Notes under the pieces: generated by a model
The model's input: the letters and a program-made list of their open reading frames with translations, nothing else
Databases searched by the model: none
Told to the model about the DNA's origin: nothing
Position numbers and translations under genes: made by a program
From: Bog-159 sp963738345
GTDB taxonomy: Bacteria; Acidobacteriota; Terriglobia; Bryobacterales; Bryobacteraceae
NCBI GenBank assembly: GCA_963738345.1
Contig: CAVTWI010000002.1
Coordinates: forward strand, 5,270,001 to 5,334,000
Reading direction: 5' to 3'
DNA length: 64,000 nt
Shown: piece after piece, positions 1-8,080 of the stretch
Layout of the letters: each line of letters starts with the position of its first letter
How positions within the stretch are numbered: position 1 is the first letter of the stretch

Positions 1-1
1 T

Positions 2-187
2 CACGCCGGCGAGGTCCTATCCCGCACCCTGATCGCGGAATCCGTCTGGGATATGAACTTCGATAGCGATACCAACGTGGTCGATGTGAACGTGCGCCGC
101 CTGCGCGGCAAGGCGGACGATCCGTTCCCCATGAAATTGATCCGCACTGTTCGAGGCGCGGGCTATGTCCTCGAGTCCGGCCAGTAA
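2..187 (+). CDS. OmpR-family response regulator, C-terminal end (partial)
   Basis: The window opens inside this gene; 61 codons remain. They form the end of a winged-helix DNA-binding domain: VNVRRLRGKADD is the recognition-helix region, and TVRGAGYVLE is the usual C-terminal wing of OmpR/PhoB-type regulators. The stop lies 23 bases inside the next gene, a sensor kinase, so the two are translationally coupled as a two-component pair. The receiver domain lies outside the window. The regulated genes cannot be seen; the kinase type suggests an envelope or metal signal (inference). Confidence 0.9.
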   Translation, partial: HAGEVLSRTLIAESVWDMNFDSDTNVVDVNVRRLRGKADDPFPMKLIRTVRGAGYVLESGQ

Positions 188-1625
188 TCACAAGGCCGGA
201 TCGCGTCTCTGGGACACCCTCGCCTTCCAACTCATGGCTTGGTTCGCGCTGGCCGGTTTGCTGCTGGTATTGGGAGCCACGCTCAGCCTATACGTCGTGT
301 TGCTTACGGAGATGGATCGAAGCACTGACCAGTTCCTCGCCGATAAGCTGCATGTCCTGCGGACTCTGCTCCGGGAACGTCCCGAGGACACTGACGCCTT
401 GCGCGAAGAGATCGAGTTGGAATCAGCCGCGCGCCGTTACGAACACTTTTACATCCGTCTGCTCGACGATCATAACCAGCCGTTGCTCACTACGCCTGGC
501 ATGGAGGAGCAACTGGACTTGTCTCAGTTCGCGGGCCTGGCTCGCCGGCCTACCGAACGCACCGTTGCGATCCGCGGAAAACGCGGCCAGCCCTTTCGTA
601 TCGCCAGCGCTCCGGCTGCCGTGGGACCTCTCGGCAGCAGGACCGATACGATTCAGATCGCCATCGACGTCTCGCCCGGAGACGAACTGCTGGCTCGCTA
701 TCGCCTCTGGTTCTGGGGCATACTCAGCATCACGTTGGTCATCCTTCCCTTAGCCGGATATCAGATTGCCCGCCGGGGCATCCGCCCAGTCGAGGAAGTA
801 GCCGCCACCGCACGCCGCATCAGTTCCACGAACCTGCGCGAGCGCATCCATCCGGAAGGCTATCCCTTCGAATTGGCTTCGCTCGCGGCTACGTTCAATA
901 GCATGCTCGACCGCCTGGAAGAGTCCTTCGAGCGCGTTTCCCGCTTCTCGGCCGATATCGCGCATGATCTGCGCACTCCCGTGAATAACATCCGCGGCGA
1001 AGCGGAGGTAGCTCTGGTCCGTGCGCGAAGCATCGACGAATATCGCGATGTGCTCGAGTCCAATCTCGAAGAAGCCGTCCGTTTATCGAGCTTGATCAGC
1101 GATCTTTTGTTCCTGGCGCGAGCCGAAAGCCCCCTCGCGCATTTGAATCGGGAACTCGTGGATGTCGGCGATCTGCTGCGCGGGGTGAGCGAATACTACG
1201 AGGCTTCCGCCGCTGATGGCGGCATCTCACTCACCACCGAGGCCGCACCCGTAAGCGCTGAACTGGACCGTACGCTCCTGCAGCGCGCCGTGGGCAACCT
1301 GGTCTCGAACGCGGTCATGTACACTCCTCCCGGTGGATCGGTAATGCTGGCCGCCCAAGCCGAGAACGGCGCAGTGCGCATCGATGTCGTGGATACCGGG
1401 GCGGGCATTCCACCCGATGCACTGCCCAAAGTTTTCGATCGTTTCTTTCGCGTGGATAGCTCCCGTTCCCAAGCTTTAGGCGGCACCGGCCTTGGGCTCG
1501 CTATCGTCCAGAGCATCATGCTGCTGCACGGAGGCAAAGTCGAAATCCAAAGCCGCTTGGGGCAAGGTACCCGCGTCTCGCTGTACGTTCCGACCAATGT
1601 CGACGAACGCGTAATTCCGGCGTGA
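165..1625 (+). CDS. Heavy-metal-type (CusS-like) sensor histidine kinase
   Basis: This is a 486-residue inner-membrane sensor kinase. One transmembrane helix lies at about residues 22-48, a periplasmic sensor region follows, and a second helix lies at about 182-205. Then come a HAMP linker, the phospho-acceptor box FSADIAHDLRTPVNN with His267, and a catalytic ATPase domain: N box NLVSNAVMYTP, G1 DTGAGIP, F box VFDRFFRVD, G2 GGTGLGLAIV. The order, the length and the FSADIAHDLRTP box match the CusS/heavy-metal sensor kinase family. The ATG overlaps the end of the response regulator gene, which fixes the pairing. The signal sensed is unknown; the family name reflects homology, not evidence of metal sensing here. 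Confidence 0.9.
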   Translation: MSSSPASNHKAGSRLWDTLAFQLMAWFALAGLLLVLGATLSLYVVLLTEMDRSTDQFLADKLHVLRTLLRERPEDTDALREEIELESAARRYEHFYIRLLDDHNQPLLTTPGMEEQLDLSQFAGLARRPTERTVAIRGKRGQPFRIASAPAAVGPLGSRTDTIQIAIDVSPGDELLARYRLWFWGILSITLVILPLAGYQIARRGIRPVEEVAATARRISSTNLRERIHPEGYPFELASLAATFNSMLDRLEESFERVSRFSADIAHDLRTPVNNIRGEAEVALVRARSIDEYRDVLESNLEEAVRLSSLISDLLFLARAESPLAHLNRELVDVGDLLRGVSEYYEASAADGGISLTTEAAPVSAELDRTLLQRAVGNLVSNAVMYTPPGGSVMLAAQAENGAVRIDVVDTGAGIPPDALPKVFDRFFRVDSSRSQALGGTGLGLAIVQSIMLLHGGKVEIQSRLGQGTRVSLYVPTNVDERVIPA

Positions 1626-1631
1626 CGCTTC

Positions 1632-3155
1632 TCAGCGCGTTGAGTATTCCGGCTCAATTTCACGAACTGCAGCATAGATCTGAGCTCTGCTGCGTCCTAA
1701 TGCCTCGAGCAATCGGCCGTAATTATTGACGGCTAATTGCAAGCGGGGATCTAGTTGGCGCGTGGCTCGCGTGAATTTGAGAAAGATCTGGACTGCGCGG
1801 AGCAGTATGGGCTCAGCCTCAGTCAGCCGGTTCATTTTCTTCAGTGCCTGGGCCAGATTATTAAGGCTCGATCCAACGTCCGGATGATCCGCGCCCAGGT
1901 TCTTCTCAAAGATAATCTGCGCCCTGCGATATAAAGGTTCCGCGACGACCGGTTGATCCGAGTGTTCCAAAAGGCCTGCCAGGTTGTTGAGATCCCGCGC
2001 GACGGCGATGTGCTCCAGTCCGTAATTCTTCTCGTCGATCGCGAGCACGCGGCGCAGTAGCGGCTCCGCCTCGGCCAACCGGTCCGTTTGATGTAGCACC
2101 ACCACAAGATTGCTCAAGCTTGCTGCGACTTTTGGATGGTCGGGACCGAAGTTCTTTTCCAGAATGGCGAGTGAACGACGAATCGACGATTCGGACTCAG
2201 CTGGCCTATCCGTGCGTTGGAATAATCTCGCAAGAAGGTTGAGGCGGATAGCCACGTTGGGATGGTCGTGTCCGAAACACTCTTCGTCGATTGCCAATGC
2301 GCGGCGCGCCAGGTTCTCGGCCTCATCCAACCGGTTGGTTCTCAGCAGAAATTCTGCCAGGTTCGAAAGGGATATTGCGACCTTGGCATGTGCAGGCCCG
2401 AGACCTTCCTCCCTGATTGCCAACGCACGGCGATACAACCCCTCCACCTCGTCCAGCCGGTCCATTCCTTCGAGCAGCCTCGCCAGGTTGCTAAGCCGCG
2501 TGGCAACGAATTCGTGATTCGAGCCGCGCTTCTTCGTTTCGATCTCTAGTGCACTGCGCATCAAGGGCTCGGCCTCCGCCAAAAGACCCGAGCGATTGAA
2601 AAACTGGCACAAGTCGTCAGCGGCGTACAGAATTCGGCTGTCGTCACGATGTGCCAGCCTGGACCACTGCTCGAACGACGCCAGGTAGAGCTTGCCCATG
2701 CTCTTTTCCTTACCTAGCGCCACCCAGTAGCGCCTCAACTCTTGCTCGTCGTTCTTGTGGATTTGGAGAAACCGATCAATATTCAGCAGACAGGCGCGCA
2801 GACGCTGGTAGGATTCAGTCTGAAGTAGCAGCCACGGCAGTTCGTCGCAACTGCGCGAAGAGATGGGCTGCCGCTCAAAGTCATCAGCCAGACGCAAGCG
2901 CAATTCGTCCCGCCCGTCTTCATCTGGCGCGAAGGCTGCTTCAACGGCCGCGCGAATGGAATCGTGCGCGAAGTTCAGGATACCGCCGCGGTCTACCAGA
3001 CCTTCCTGCACCGCGGCGCGTAGCGGAGCCCAGGTGGCGAGCGGCAACTCTGGCAGATCCGCGGGTGCGAGTAGACGCCTGAGTTCCGTTTCGCTGAGTC
3101 CGCGCCGCGCGGCCCAAATCAGTCCGAGTGCCTCGCCTACCAAATTGGAGGCCAT
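1632..3155 (-). CDS. Kinesin-light-chain-like TPR protein, truncated STAND (NPHP3-like) relative
   Basis: About 507 residues. From about residue 195 it carries six to seven tandem 42-residue TPRs of the TPR_10/TPR_12 type, recognisable by RRALAIREEGLGPAHAKVA and similar. The first ~190 residues (ALGLIWAARRGLSETELRRLL, then LNFAHDSIRAAVE) resemble the helical region that follows the NACHT/AAA ATPase in NPHP3-like STAND proteins. The ATPase itself is missing: upstream there are only ~95 bases bearing a damaged Walker A (next feature), then a terminator. The ATG (3155-3153) overlaps the TGA of that remnant as TGATG. The protein may still act as a TPR scaffold, but the NTP switch is gone. It runs convergently to the sensor kinase with a 6-bp gap. 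Confidence 0.8.
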   Translation of the reverse strand: MASNLVGEALGLIWAARRGLSETELRRLLAPADLPELPLATWAPLRAAVQEGLVDRGGILNFAHDSIRAAVEAAFAPDEDGRDELRLRLADDFERQPISSRSCDELPWLLLQTESYQRLRACLLNIDRFLQIHKNDEQELRRYWVALGKEKSMGKLYLASFEQWSRLAHRDDSRILYAADDLCQFFNRSGLLAEAEPLMRSALEIETKKRGSNHEFVATRLSNLARLLEGMDRLDEVEGLYRRALAIREEGLGPAHAKVAISLSNLAEFLLRTNRLDEAENLARRALAIDEECFGHDHPNVAIRLNLLARLFQRTDRPAESESSIRRSLAILEKNFGPDHPKVAASLSNLVVVLHQTDRLAEAEPLLRRVLAIDEKNYGLEHIAVARDLNNLAGLLEHSDQPVVAEPLYRRAQIIFEKNLGADHPDVGSSLNNLAQALKKMNRLTEAEPILLRAVQIFLKFTRATRQLDPRLQLAVNNYGRLLEALGRSRAQIYAAVREIEPEYSTR

Positions 3156-3250
3156 CAAGCAGCTCCGATCGTGCGGGTGGAGAATTTGCTGCCAGAGTGA
3201 CCCAACAACACCACCGGCGCGCCATCGCCTGCCGCATGGTAGTCGAACAT
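3155..3250 (-). pseudogene. Remnant of a STAND/NACHT ATPase P-loop
   Basis: A 31-codon ORF (ATG at 3250, TGA at 3157-3155) encodes GAPVVLLGHSGSKFSTRTIG. This closely resembles the strand and P-loop of a STAND ATPase, in which GxSGSGKST would be expected; the second glycine and the order around Lys are disturbed. The rest of an ATPase domain (several hundred residues) is absent. The following TPR protein has the sequence that normally comes after such an ATPase. An internal deletion joining the start of the NTPase to its C-terminal helical region explains both (inference). The TGATG junction could still couple translation. Confidence 0.6.
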
Positions 3251-3263
3251 CCCAAAATAAACC

Positions 3264-3295
3264 GAAAAAACCTCTCCCCGTTTACCGGGGAGAGG
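3264..3295 (-). terminator. Intrinsic terminator of phosphoesterase gene 1
   Basis: Read on the minus strand, CCTCTCCCCG-loop-CGGGGAGAGG is a perfect 10-bp stem (3271-3280 with 3286-3295) followed at once by TTTTTT. It lies 23 bases after the stop of the phosphoesterase gene at 3318-6191. Confidence 0.9.
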
Positions 3296-3317
3296 GCCAC
3301 TGCATTCTAAACGTGTC

Positions 3318-6191
3318 TTACTTGTCGTCATCGTCGTCGCCGTCGGGTGCGGCGTTGTTGAACTCGCTCGGTTTGCGCACTTTCTTCTCGCCGGGATACG
3401 GCTTCTTAAACCCGGTCGCCATATACCAGTTCAGATGGTTCACGGTGTCCGGATCCTCGGAGTCGGGCTTGGTCAGTTTGCCGGCGAAAATCTCCGCCTT
3501 CTTCTGTAGCCAAGCCGCCCTCAATGCTCTGACCTTAGCATTATCCGTAGGTTTTGTATCGTTCCCGGAAACACCCTCGGTCAGCGGGACTTCGTTGGGC
3601 ACGTGCGTCCAAGGCAGGAAGTTGTCCGCCGGCGGCGTACCCTTCACGAAAGCCGTGGTCATGGGCGAAGCCACCAGGTCGTACTGGTTCATAGGCGGCA
3701 GACCGAGGATTTGCTCGATCGTCCGCGTCATGTTGACCTGCGTGTAATAGACGTGTTGCGTGGCGCCGAACTGCACGGCGTAGGGGCTGACGATATAGCC
3801 GGGGCTGCGGTGGCCGTCAACGTGGTCGACGCCGTTCTGCGCGTCGTCTTCCTCGATGAAGATTGCCGAACTCGACCATACGTTGCTGTGGCTGATGTAG
3901 TCGATGATGCGGCCAATCGCCAGGTCGTTATCGGCCTGTTCGGCGTCCGGAGTCGGCGGTCCGCCGGTGTGGTCGTCCATGACCCACAGGATGGTCAACG
4001 CCGGCACGGTGTTAGCCGCGACATCATTGTTGAAATCCTGCAGCCAAAGATCCACGCGGAACTGATCGGGAATGCCGAGATCAAATTGCGGGAAATTCTT
4101 GATCAGGTGGTTATATACGGCCGGGACAGATGACTCTGCCTGGACCGTATTCTGATAGTACAGCGTCTTCTCGCCAGGAGTGCCCCGCCATCGACCTCCC
4201 TCGAAGCATTGCGAGTCGGCGTAGAACTGGCTCCAGGTCGGTTCGCTAGTCGACCCGTTGGGCTGTAGGAAGGTATCATTCTCGACGTATTCGCCGTAAA
4301 TCTTCACCGGCAAACCCGCGGCAGCCGCTTCCGAGAAGATGAAACCCTTCTTCTGATACGCCAGTGCATCGCCGGCATTTCCGCCGGGATAGCTACGGAC
4401 CCAGTCAGGCGACTGGATGTCGTCGGCGTAGGGCGCCATGCCTTCCACGATCCACTGGTGGCCGTCAGCGGACTGGCGGCTCGGGTCGTAGAAATTGTCG
4501 AAGAGCGGGAACCTCGTCACTAAGGCGTGCGCGTTCGGCGTGTCCTTGCCGCCGAAGACCGCCAGTGCGGGGTCTCCATTGCCGGCGGTCACATCGCCAA
4601 GAACCTGATCGTAAGTGCGGTTTTCGCGTATGATCAGGAACACGTGTTTGATCAGCGACGGATCGCCGATCTTTGCCGGTATCGCGACCGGCGCGGTTTC
4701 GGGATTGCCACCGCCGGCCGACGCGATATTATGCGTCAGATTCCAGTGGTTGTTCTGGTAAACCTGCGTCGTCATCGACGCCAGTGTCGTGGTGCCAGGC
4801 ACGGGGACGATGCTGACAGTGCCATTATCCTGGTGCGTGTTGTAGTCGCAAACGCCGTAGTCGCACTCGAACGAAAAGCGCGTACCGATACCTTTGTCGT
4901 TGGCAACGATGAGTTCGTTCGCGGCGGCATCCAGCACCACCGAGGCCGGCGCATAGGCTACCGGAATCATGCCCATAACAGGATTGGTCACGCCGGCGCC
5001 GAGGTTGACGACCGCCACCGAGTTGGCATTGTAAAGCGCGACGTACGCAACACCCTTCTTAGGATCCACCGCGATGGAGTTGGGCGCGGCGCCATAAGCC
5101 GCGGCTTGTCCAGGCACTGCGATGGGCAGCGGGATCGCGATGGTCCGCGTCACCTGATTGGTGGTGGTGTCGATCACCGAGATGGTGTCGCTATAAGTAT
5201 TGGCGACCAACAGGTACTTACCGTAGAACGCCATTCCCGTCGGGTGCAGACCGGTCGAGATGGTAGCGGTCACCGTCATGGAGGGCAGGTCGACTACAGA
5301 AACGGTACCGGTAACCGCCGCGCCCACCACCGGGTCGGCGACGATTTCAGTGCCGGCGGAGTAGATCTGGAAGTCTGTTGCCGTGGCGGCCCGGCCGCCC
5401 TCGTTGCTGACGTAGGCAGTGTTACCGTTGATCAAAATGCTATGCGGCGCGTTGCCCACGCGGATCTGCTCGCGCATCGTCGGCGGGTTCGTGGTCAGGT
5501 TGATCTGGGCCAGCGTGTCGTTCTGGTTCAGCAGGGCGTACGCGCTCTTGCCGTCGCCTGTTACGGCGATGCCGCCGGGATACGAGGTGCTGGTCGTATA
5601 GAACGTGCCACAGGGCCGGCCATAGGGGCCGATAGGGCTGAACGGAAAGCACGTAATAAATGAGTTGTTCGGCGGTACGCTCACCTGTGCATAATCGCTC
5701 AACAAGCCCTTCGAAGACACGTTGGCTACGGTTACGTTGCTACTGTCCTGGCTGAACAGCAGGTATTTGCCGTCCGCCGAATAAGTGATGCCACTATAAC
5801 TGCCGCTTGAATCCGATCCGAACGTAATATAGTTCTGCAGGACCACGCCAGTGTTGATATCGAATATCTCTACCGCTTCCGCCGCACCCATCGTCAAGAC
5901 CGCCGCCGTGTGAGTGCTGGCATTCGGATTCAGCGCGATGGCCTTCGCGCGGACTTGGTTGCCAAGACTAACTTGCATCCCGGATGGGGTGATGACTTGG
6001 CCGGAACTGACGACCCATGAGCCGGTGGGCCATCCGGCCGGACTTGGGCCGGTGACGTATGTGGGATACGGTACAGACTGGGCGGTTACCAGCGCCGCGG
6101 AGCCTAGCCCAGTTGCCAGCAGGCCGGCGAGCGGGCGCAAACGATTCATGCGGGATTTTTTGTCAGCTTTTTTTCGAGCTTTTCGGGACAT
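3318..6191 (-). CDS. Secreted YVTN beta-propeller / phosphoesterase family protein (paralogue 1)
   Basis: A 957-residue exported protein. A basic start and hydrophobic stretch (LRPLAGLLATGLGSAALVTA) form a signal peptide. Residues ~60-480 are a YVTN-type beta-propeller (VSVVDLPSMTVTATISTGLHPTGMAF; GYAPASVVLDAA-like blades). Residues ~515-870 form a phosphoesterase domain of the phospholipase C/acid phosphatase kind: IKHVFLIIRENRTYDQVLG at the metal-binding start, SRQSADGHQWIVEGMAPY, and EEDDAQNGVDHVDGHRSPG near the end, consistent with an alkaline-phosphatase-like metal site. The C-terminus is a run of Asp. A strong ribosome site AAGGAGG precedes the ATG. A close paralogue lies at 8081-11131 and shares an upstream box. 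The substrate is unknown. The domain assignment is secure; enzymatic activity is inferred. Confidence 0.88.
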   Translation of the reverse strand: MSRKARKKADKKSRMNRLRPLAGLLATGLGSAALVTAQSVPYPTYVTGPSPAGWPTGSWVVSSGQVITPSGMQVSLGNQVRAKAIALNPNASTHTAAVLTMGAAEAVEIFDINTGVVLQNYITFGSDSSGSYSGITYSADGKYLLFSQDSSNVTVANVSSKGLLSDYAQVSVPPNNSFITCFPFSPIGPYGRPCGTFYTTSTSYPGGIAVTGDGKSAYALLNQNDTLAQINLTTNPPTMREQIRVGNAPHSILINGNTAYVSNEGGRAATATDFQIYSAGTEIVADPVVGAAVTGTVSVVDLPSMTVTATISTGLHPTGMAFYGKYLLVANTYSDTISVIDTTTNQVTRTIAIPLPIAVPGQAAAYGAAPNSIAVDPKKGVAYVALYNANSVAVVNLGAGVTNPVMGMIPVAYAPASVVLDAAANELIVANDKGIGTRFSFECDYGVCDYNTHQDNGTVSIVPVPGTTTLASMTTQVYQNNHWNLTHNIASAGGGNPETAPVAIPAKIGDPSLIKHVFLIIRENRTYDQVLGDVTAGNGDPALAVFGGKDTPNAHALVTRFPLFDNFYDPSRQSADGHQWIVEGMAPYADDIQSPDWVRSYPGGNAGDALAYQKKGFIFSEAAAAGLPVKIYGEYVENDTFLQPNGSTSEPTWSQFYADSQCFEGGRWRGTPGEKTLYYQNTVQAESSVPAVYNHLIKNFPQFDLGIPDQFRVDLWLQDFNNDVAANTVPALTILWVMDDHTGGPPTPDAEQADNDLAIGRIIDYISHSNVWSSSAIFIEEDDAQNGVDHVDGHRSPGYIVSPYAVQFGATQHVYYTQVNMTRTIEQILGLPPMNQYDLVASPMTTAFVKGTPPADNFLPWTHVPNEVPLTEGVSGNDTKPTDNAKVRALRAAWLQKKAEIFAGKLTKPDSEDPDTVNHLNWYMATGFKKPYPGEKKVRKPSEFNNAAPDGDDDDDK

Positions 6192-6263
6192 ATATACTTT
6201 TCCTCCTTGGTATTTTTGCTGAACCTAGGCTCCCAGTTTAGCTACGCAAAGCAAACAGCAACA

Positions 6264-6289
6264 TGACGCCAGGATTACGATTTTGTCAT
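6264..6289 (-). promoter_or_regulatory. Conserved upstream box of phosphoesterase gene 1
   Basis: The 26 bases here match the 26 bases at 11236-11261, upstream of the paralogue, at 22 positions. Both consist of TGACGCCAG followed by ATTACGA. The box sits 73-98 bases before the start codon and overlaps the stop of the sulfotransferase gene. A shared activator or repressor site is the simplest reading (inference). Confidence 0.5.
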
Positions 6290-8001
6290 CTTGGTTCGAA
6301 GGAAAAGTGGTCGTCAACAAGTTCGCGCAGAGGGCCCAGCCATGGCTCGTAGCGCCGCCAACGCGCGACCGAGCTTCCATAGATTGGCTGCCGGGTTTGC
6401 CACTTACTGGGGGTCCTTACGGCGCGCGGATTGCGCTCCGGATGCAGGCACCCGTCGTGCCACTTCAGACCGCAAGCTGCGATAATCCGCCGGATCACGG
6501 GTTCGGGCGAGCCAGTCAATTCTTCGTAATCGACCTTAATGAACCGATCCCCCGGCAGCACCCGCCGCCAATGATCCACCAACCGCTGATAGCCGCGGAT
6601 ATAAGCGACCAGCTCGGCGCCTCCCGTGGGAAACGCCAAACCCGGATGGAAATAAGTTTGATGGATCGACACCGCCGTGTCGACCGCCGCGCGGCGGCAA
6701 TGTACAATCGTTGCCCGCGGAAATGCCAGGTGGATCAGCCCCGCCCATAGGAAGTTGAACGGCATCTTATCGGTCACCCGCGCCGCCTTGGGCGCGATCG
6801 CGCGCAACAGGCCCAGATAGTCCGCCGCCGCCTTCGCCAGGAACGTCTTCTCGTTCGCGGCGGGGCCCGAGCGGTGCCACTCCCCCCCCCGCCCGTTCCA
6901 GAAATGCAACTCGTCCCCCGCCCCAACCTCCGGATGCATCGATATAATCTGTTCGACCAGAGTTGTGCCGGAGCGCGGCATCCCCACAATCAGCACCGGC
7001 TTCGCATCCAAATTGCCGAGCTTGGGCGCCTGTGCGATCAAGTCAGCTGTGCAGCGCGCAATCAGCCGGTCGATCTCGACCGAAAACGCCGCCGAGTCGA
7101 ACGGCGCGAGGCCCCGGCGCACGGCATCCGCATCGTCGAAATGCCGCATAGCCAAGCGATAGTCGCCAAGATCGTCCGCCGCCTTGCCGATCGCCAGATG
7201 CAGCCGCAGGCATTGCGCCGCCTCCAACCCCGGAGTTTCGAGCGCGGCTTCCATCCGTGACAGCAGGCTCTCGTCATCGCTAGTGATGGGGCGGCACCGG
7301 ACCAGTTCGTAGTAGCTCCCCGCCAGCCCTGGCGCAATCGCGATAGCGCGTTCGAAGTACTCGCGAGCCTCCTCGAAGCGCCCGAATTCAGAAAGCAGAT
7401 TACCCAAAAGATCGTGCGCCATGGCGTTCCTGGGATCGTCCGCCAGCGCGCGCCGCAGTACCCGTTCGGCTTGCTCGTTACGATCCTCGGCCAGCAGCGC
7501 CCGCGCCTTGCCCAGCCGGCCGAAGCTGGTCTTACCTCCGGTTTCCGCCGCGCGGCGAAAACAGCCAATCGCCTCGTCCCGATGGCCCAGCGTGTAGACT
7601 AAATCGCCGGCGCGGAACCACGCCTCGGTCAGCGATGGGAGAATCTCTGTGGCGCGGTCGTAGGCCACGATGGCGGCTGCAGTATTGCCCATCTTCTCGA
7701 AAGCGATTCCCAGGCGGAAATATGCGTCGGCGTAACGCGGGTCGCTGGCGACTGCCTGCTGCAATGCCGCAAGGGCATCCGGTAAGCGGCCCACTTCAAG
7801 ACAGGCCAAGCCGAGATCGTGCTGGATGATGGCGTTGGATGGCTGCAGCAGCGCCGCTTCGCGCAATGGCGCGATCGCATCGGCTGGTTGCCCCGCCTTC
7901 AGAAACGTAGCGGCCAACTCAAGCAGGTGCGTAACCTGCGAAGGTCCGGATGGCGTTGGGGATTGGGACATGGTACGGCAGGTCGCAGAGTGAGTTACCA
8001 A
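6286..8001 (-). CDS. TPR domain-containing sulfotransferase
   Basis: 571 residues. The first ~290 hold TPR-type helical repeats (DAIAPLREAALLQPSNAIIQ; RRALADDPRNAMAHDLLGNL). From ~330 comes a sulfotransferase domain: VLIVGMPRSGTTLVEQIIS is the PAPS 5'-phosphosulfate loop, and DKMPFNFLWAGLIHLAFPRA plus IVHCRRAAVDTAVSIHQTYF carry the 3'-phosphate-binding region. This is the layout of bacterial tyrosylprotein-like TPR-sulfotransferases (Sulfotransfer_3). No signal peptide is clear. The acceptor is unknown. It lies between the two phosphoesterase paralogues on the same strand, but is isolated from the upstream one by a terminator at 8025-8060. It could be read through into phosphoesterase gene 1 (94-base gap). 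Confidence 0.88.
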   Translation of the reverse strand: MVTHSATCRTMSQSPTPSGPSQVTHLLELAATFLKAGQPADAIAPLREAALLQPSNAIIQHDLGLACLEVGRLPDALAALQQAVASDPRYADAYFRLGIAFEKMGNTAAAIVAYDRATEILPSLTEAWFRAGDLVYTLGHRDEAIGCFRRAAETGGKTSFGRLGKARALLAEDRNEQAERVLRRALADDPRNAMAHDLLGNLLSEFGRFEEAREYFERAIAIAPGLAGSYYELVRCRPITSDDESLLSRMEAALETPGLEAAQCLRLHLAIGKAADDLGDYRLAMRHFDDADAVRRGLAPFDSAAFSVEIDRLIARCTADLIAQAPKLGNLDAKPVLIVGMPRSGTTLVEQIISMHPEVGAGDELHFWNGRGGEWHRSGPAANEKTFLAKAAADYLGLLRAIAPKAARVTDKMPFNFLWAGLIHLAFPRATIVHCRRAAVDTAVSIHQTYFHPGLAFPTGGAELVAYIRGYQRLVDHWRRVLPGDRFIKVDYEELTGSPEPVIRRIIAACGLKWHDGCLHPERNPRAVRTPSKWQTRQPIYGSSVARWRRYEPWLGPLRELVDDHFSFEPR

Positions 8002-8024
8002 ACGAGCTTACCAAAAGAAAAACA

Positions 8025-8060
8025 GAAAAAAGCCCTCCCCCCGGTGATCGGAGAGAGGGC
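8025..8060 (-). terminator. Intrinsic terminator of phosphoesterase gene 2
   Basis: On the minus strand, GCCCTC...GAGGGC forms an imperfect GC-rich hairpin (8032-8060) followed by a run of six T. It sits 21 bases after the stop of the phosphoesterase gene at 8081, mirroring the terminator behind its paralogue. Confidence 0.8.
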
Positions 8061-8080
8061 CAGTTACAACCGGACGCGAT

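Noticed and set aside
4527..5663. Long open frame on the plus strand opposite phosphoesterase gene 1
   Set aside because: It is antisense to a well-supported secreted protein, Arg/His/Val-rich without domain character, and arises from codon bias in GC-rich DNA.
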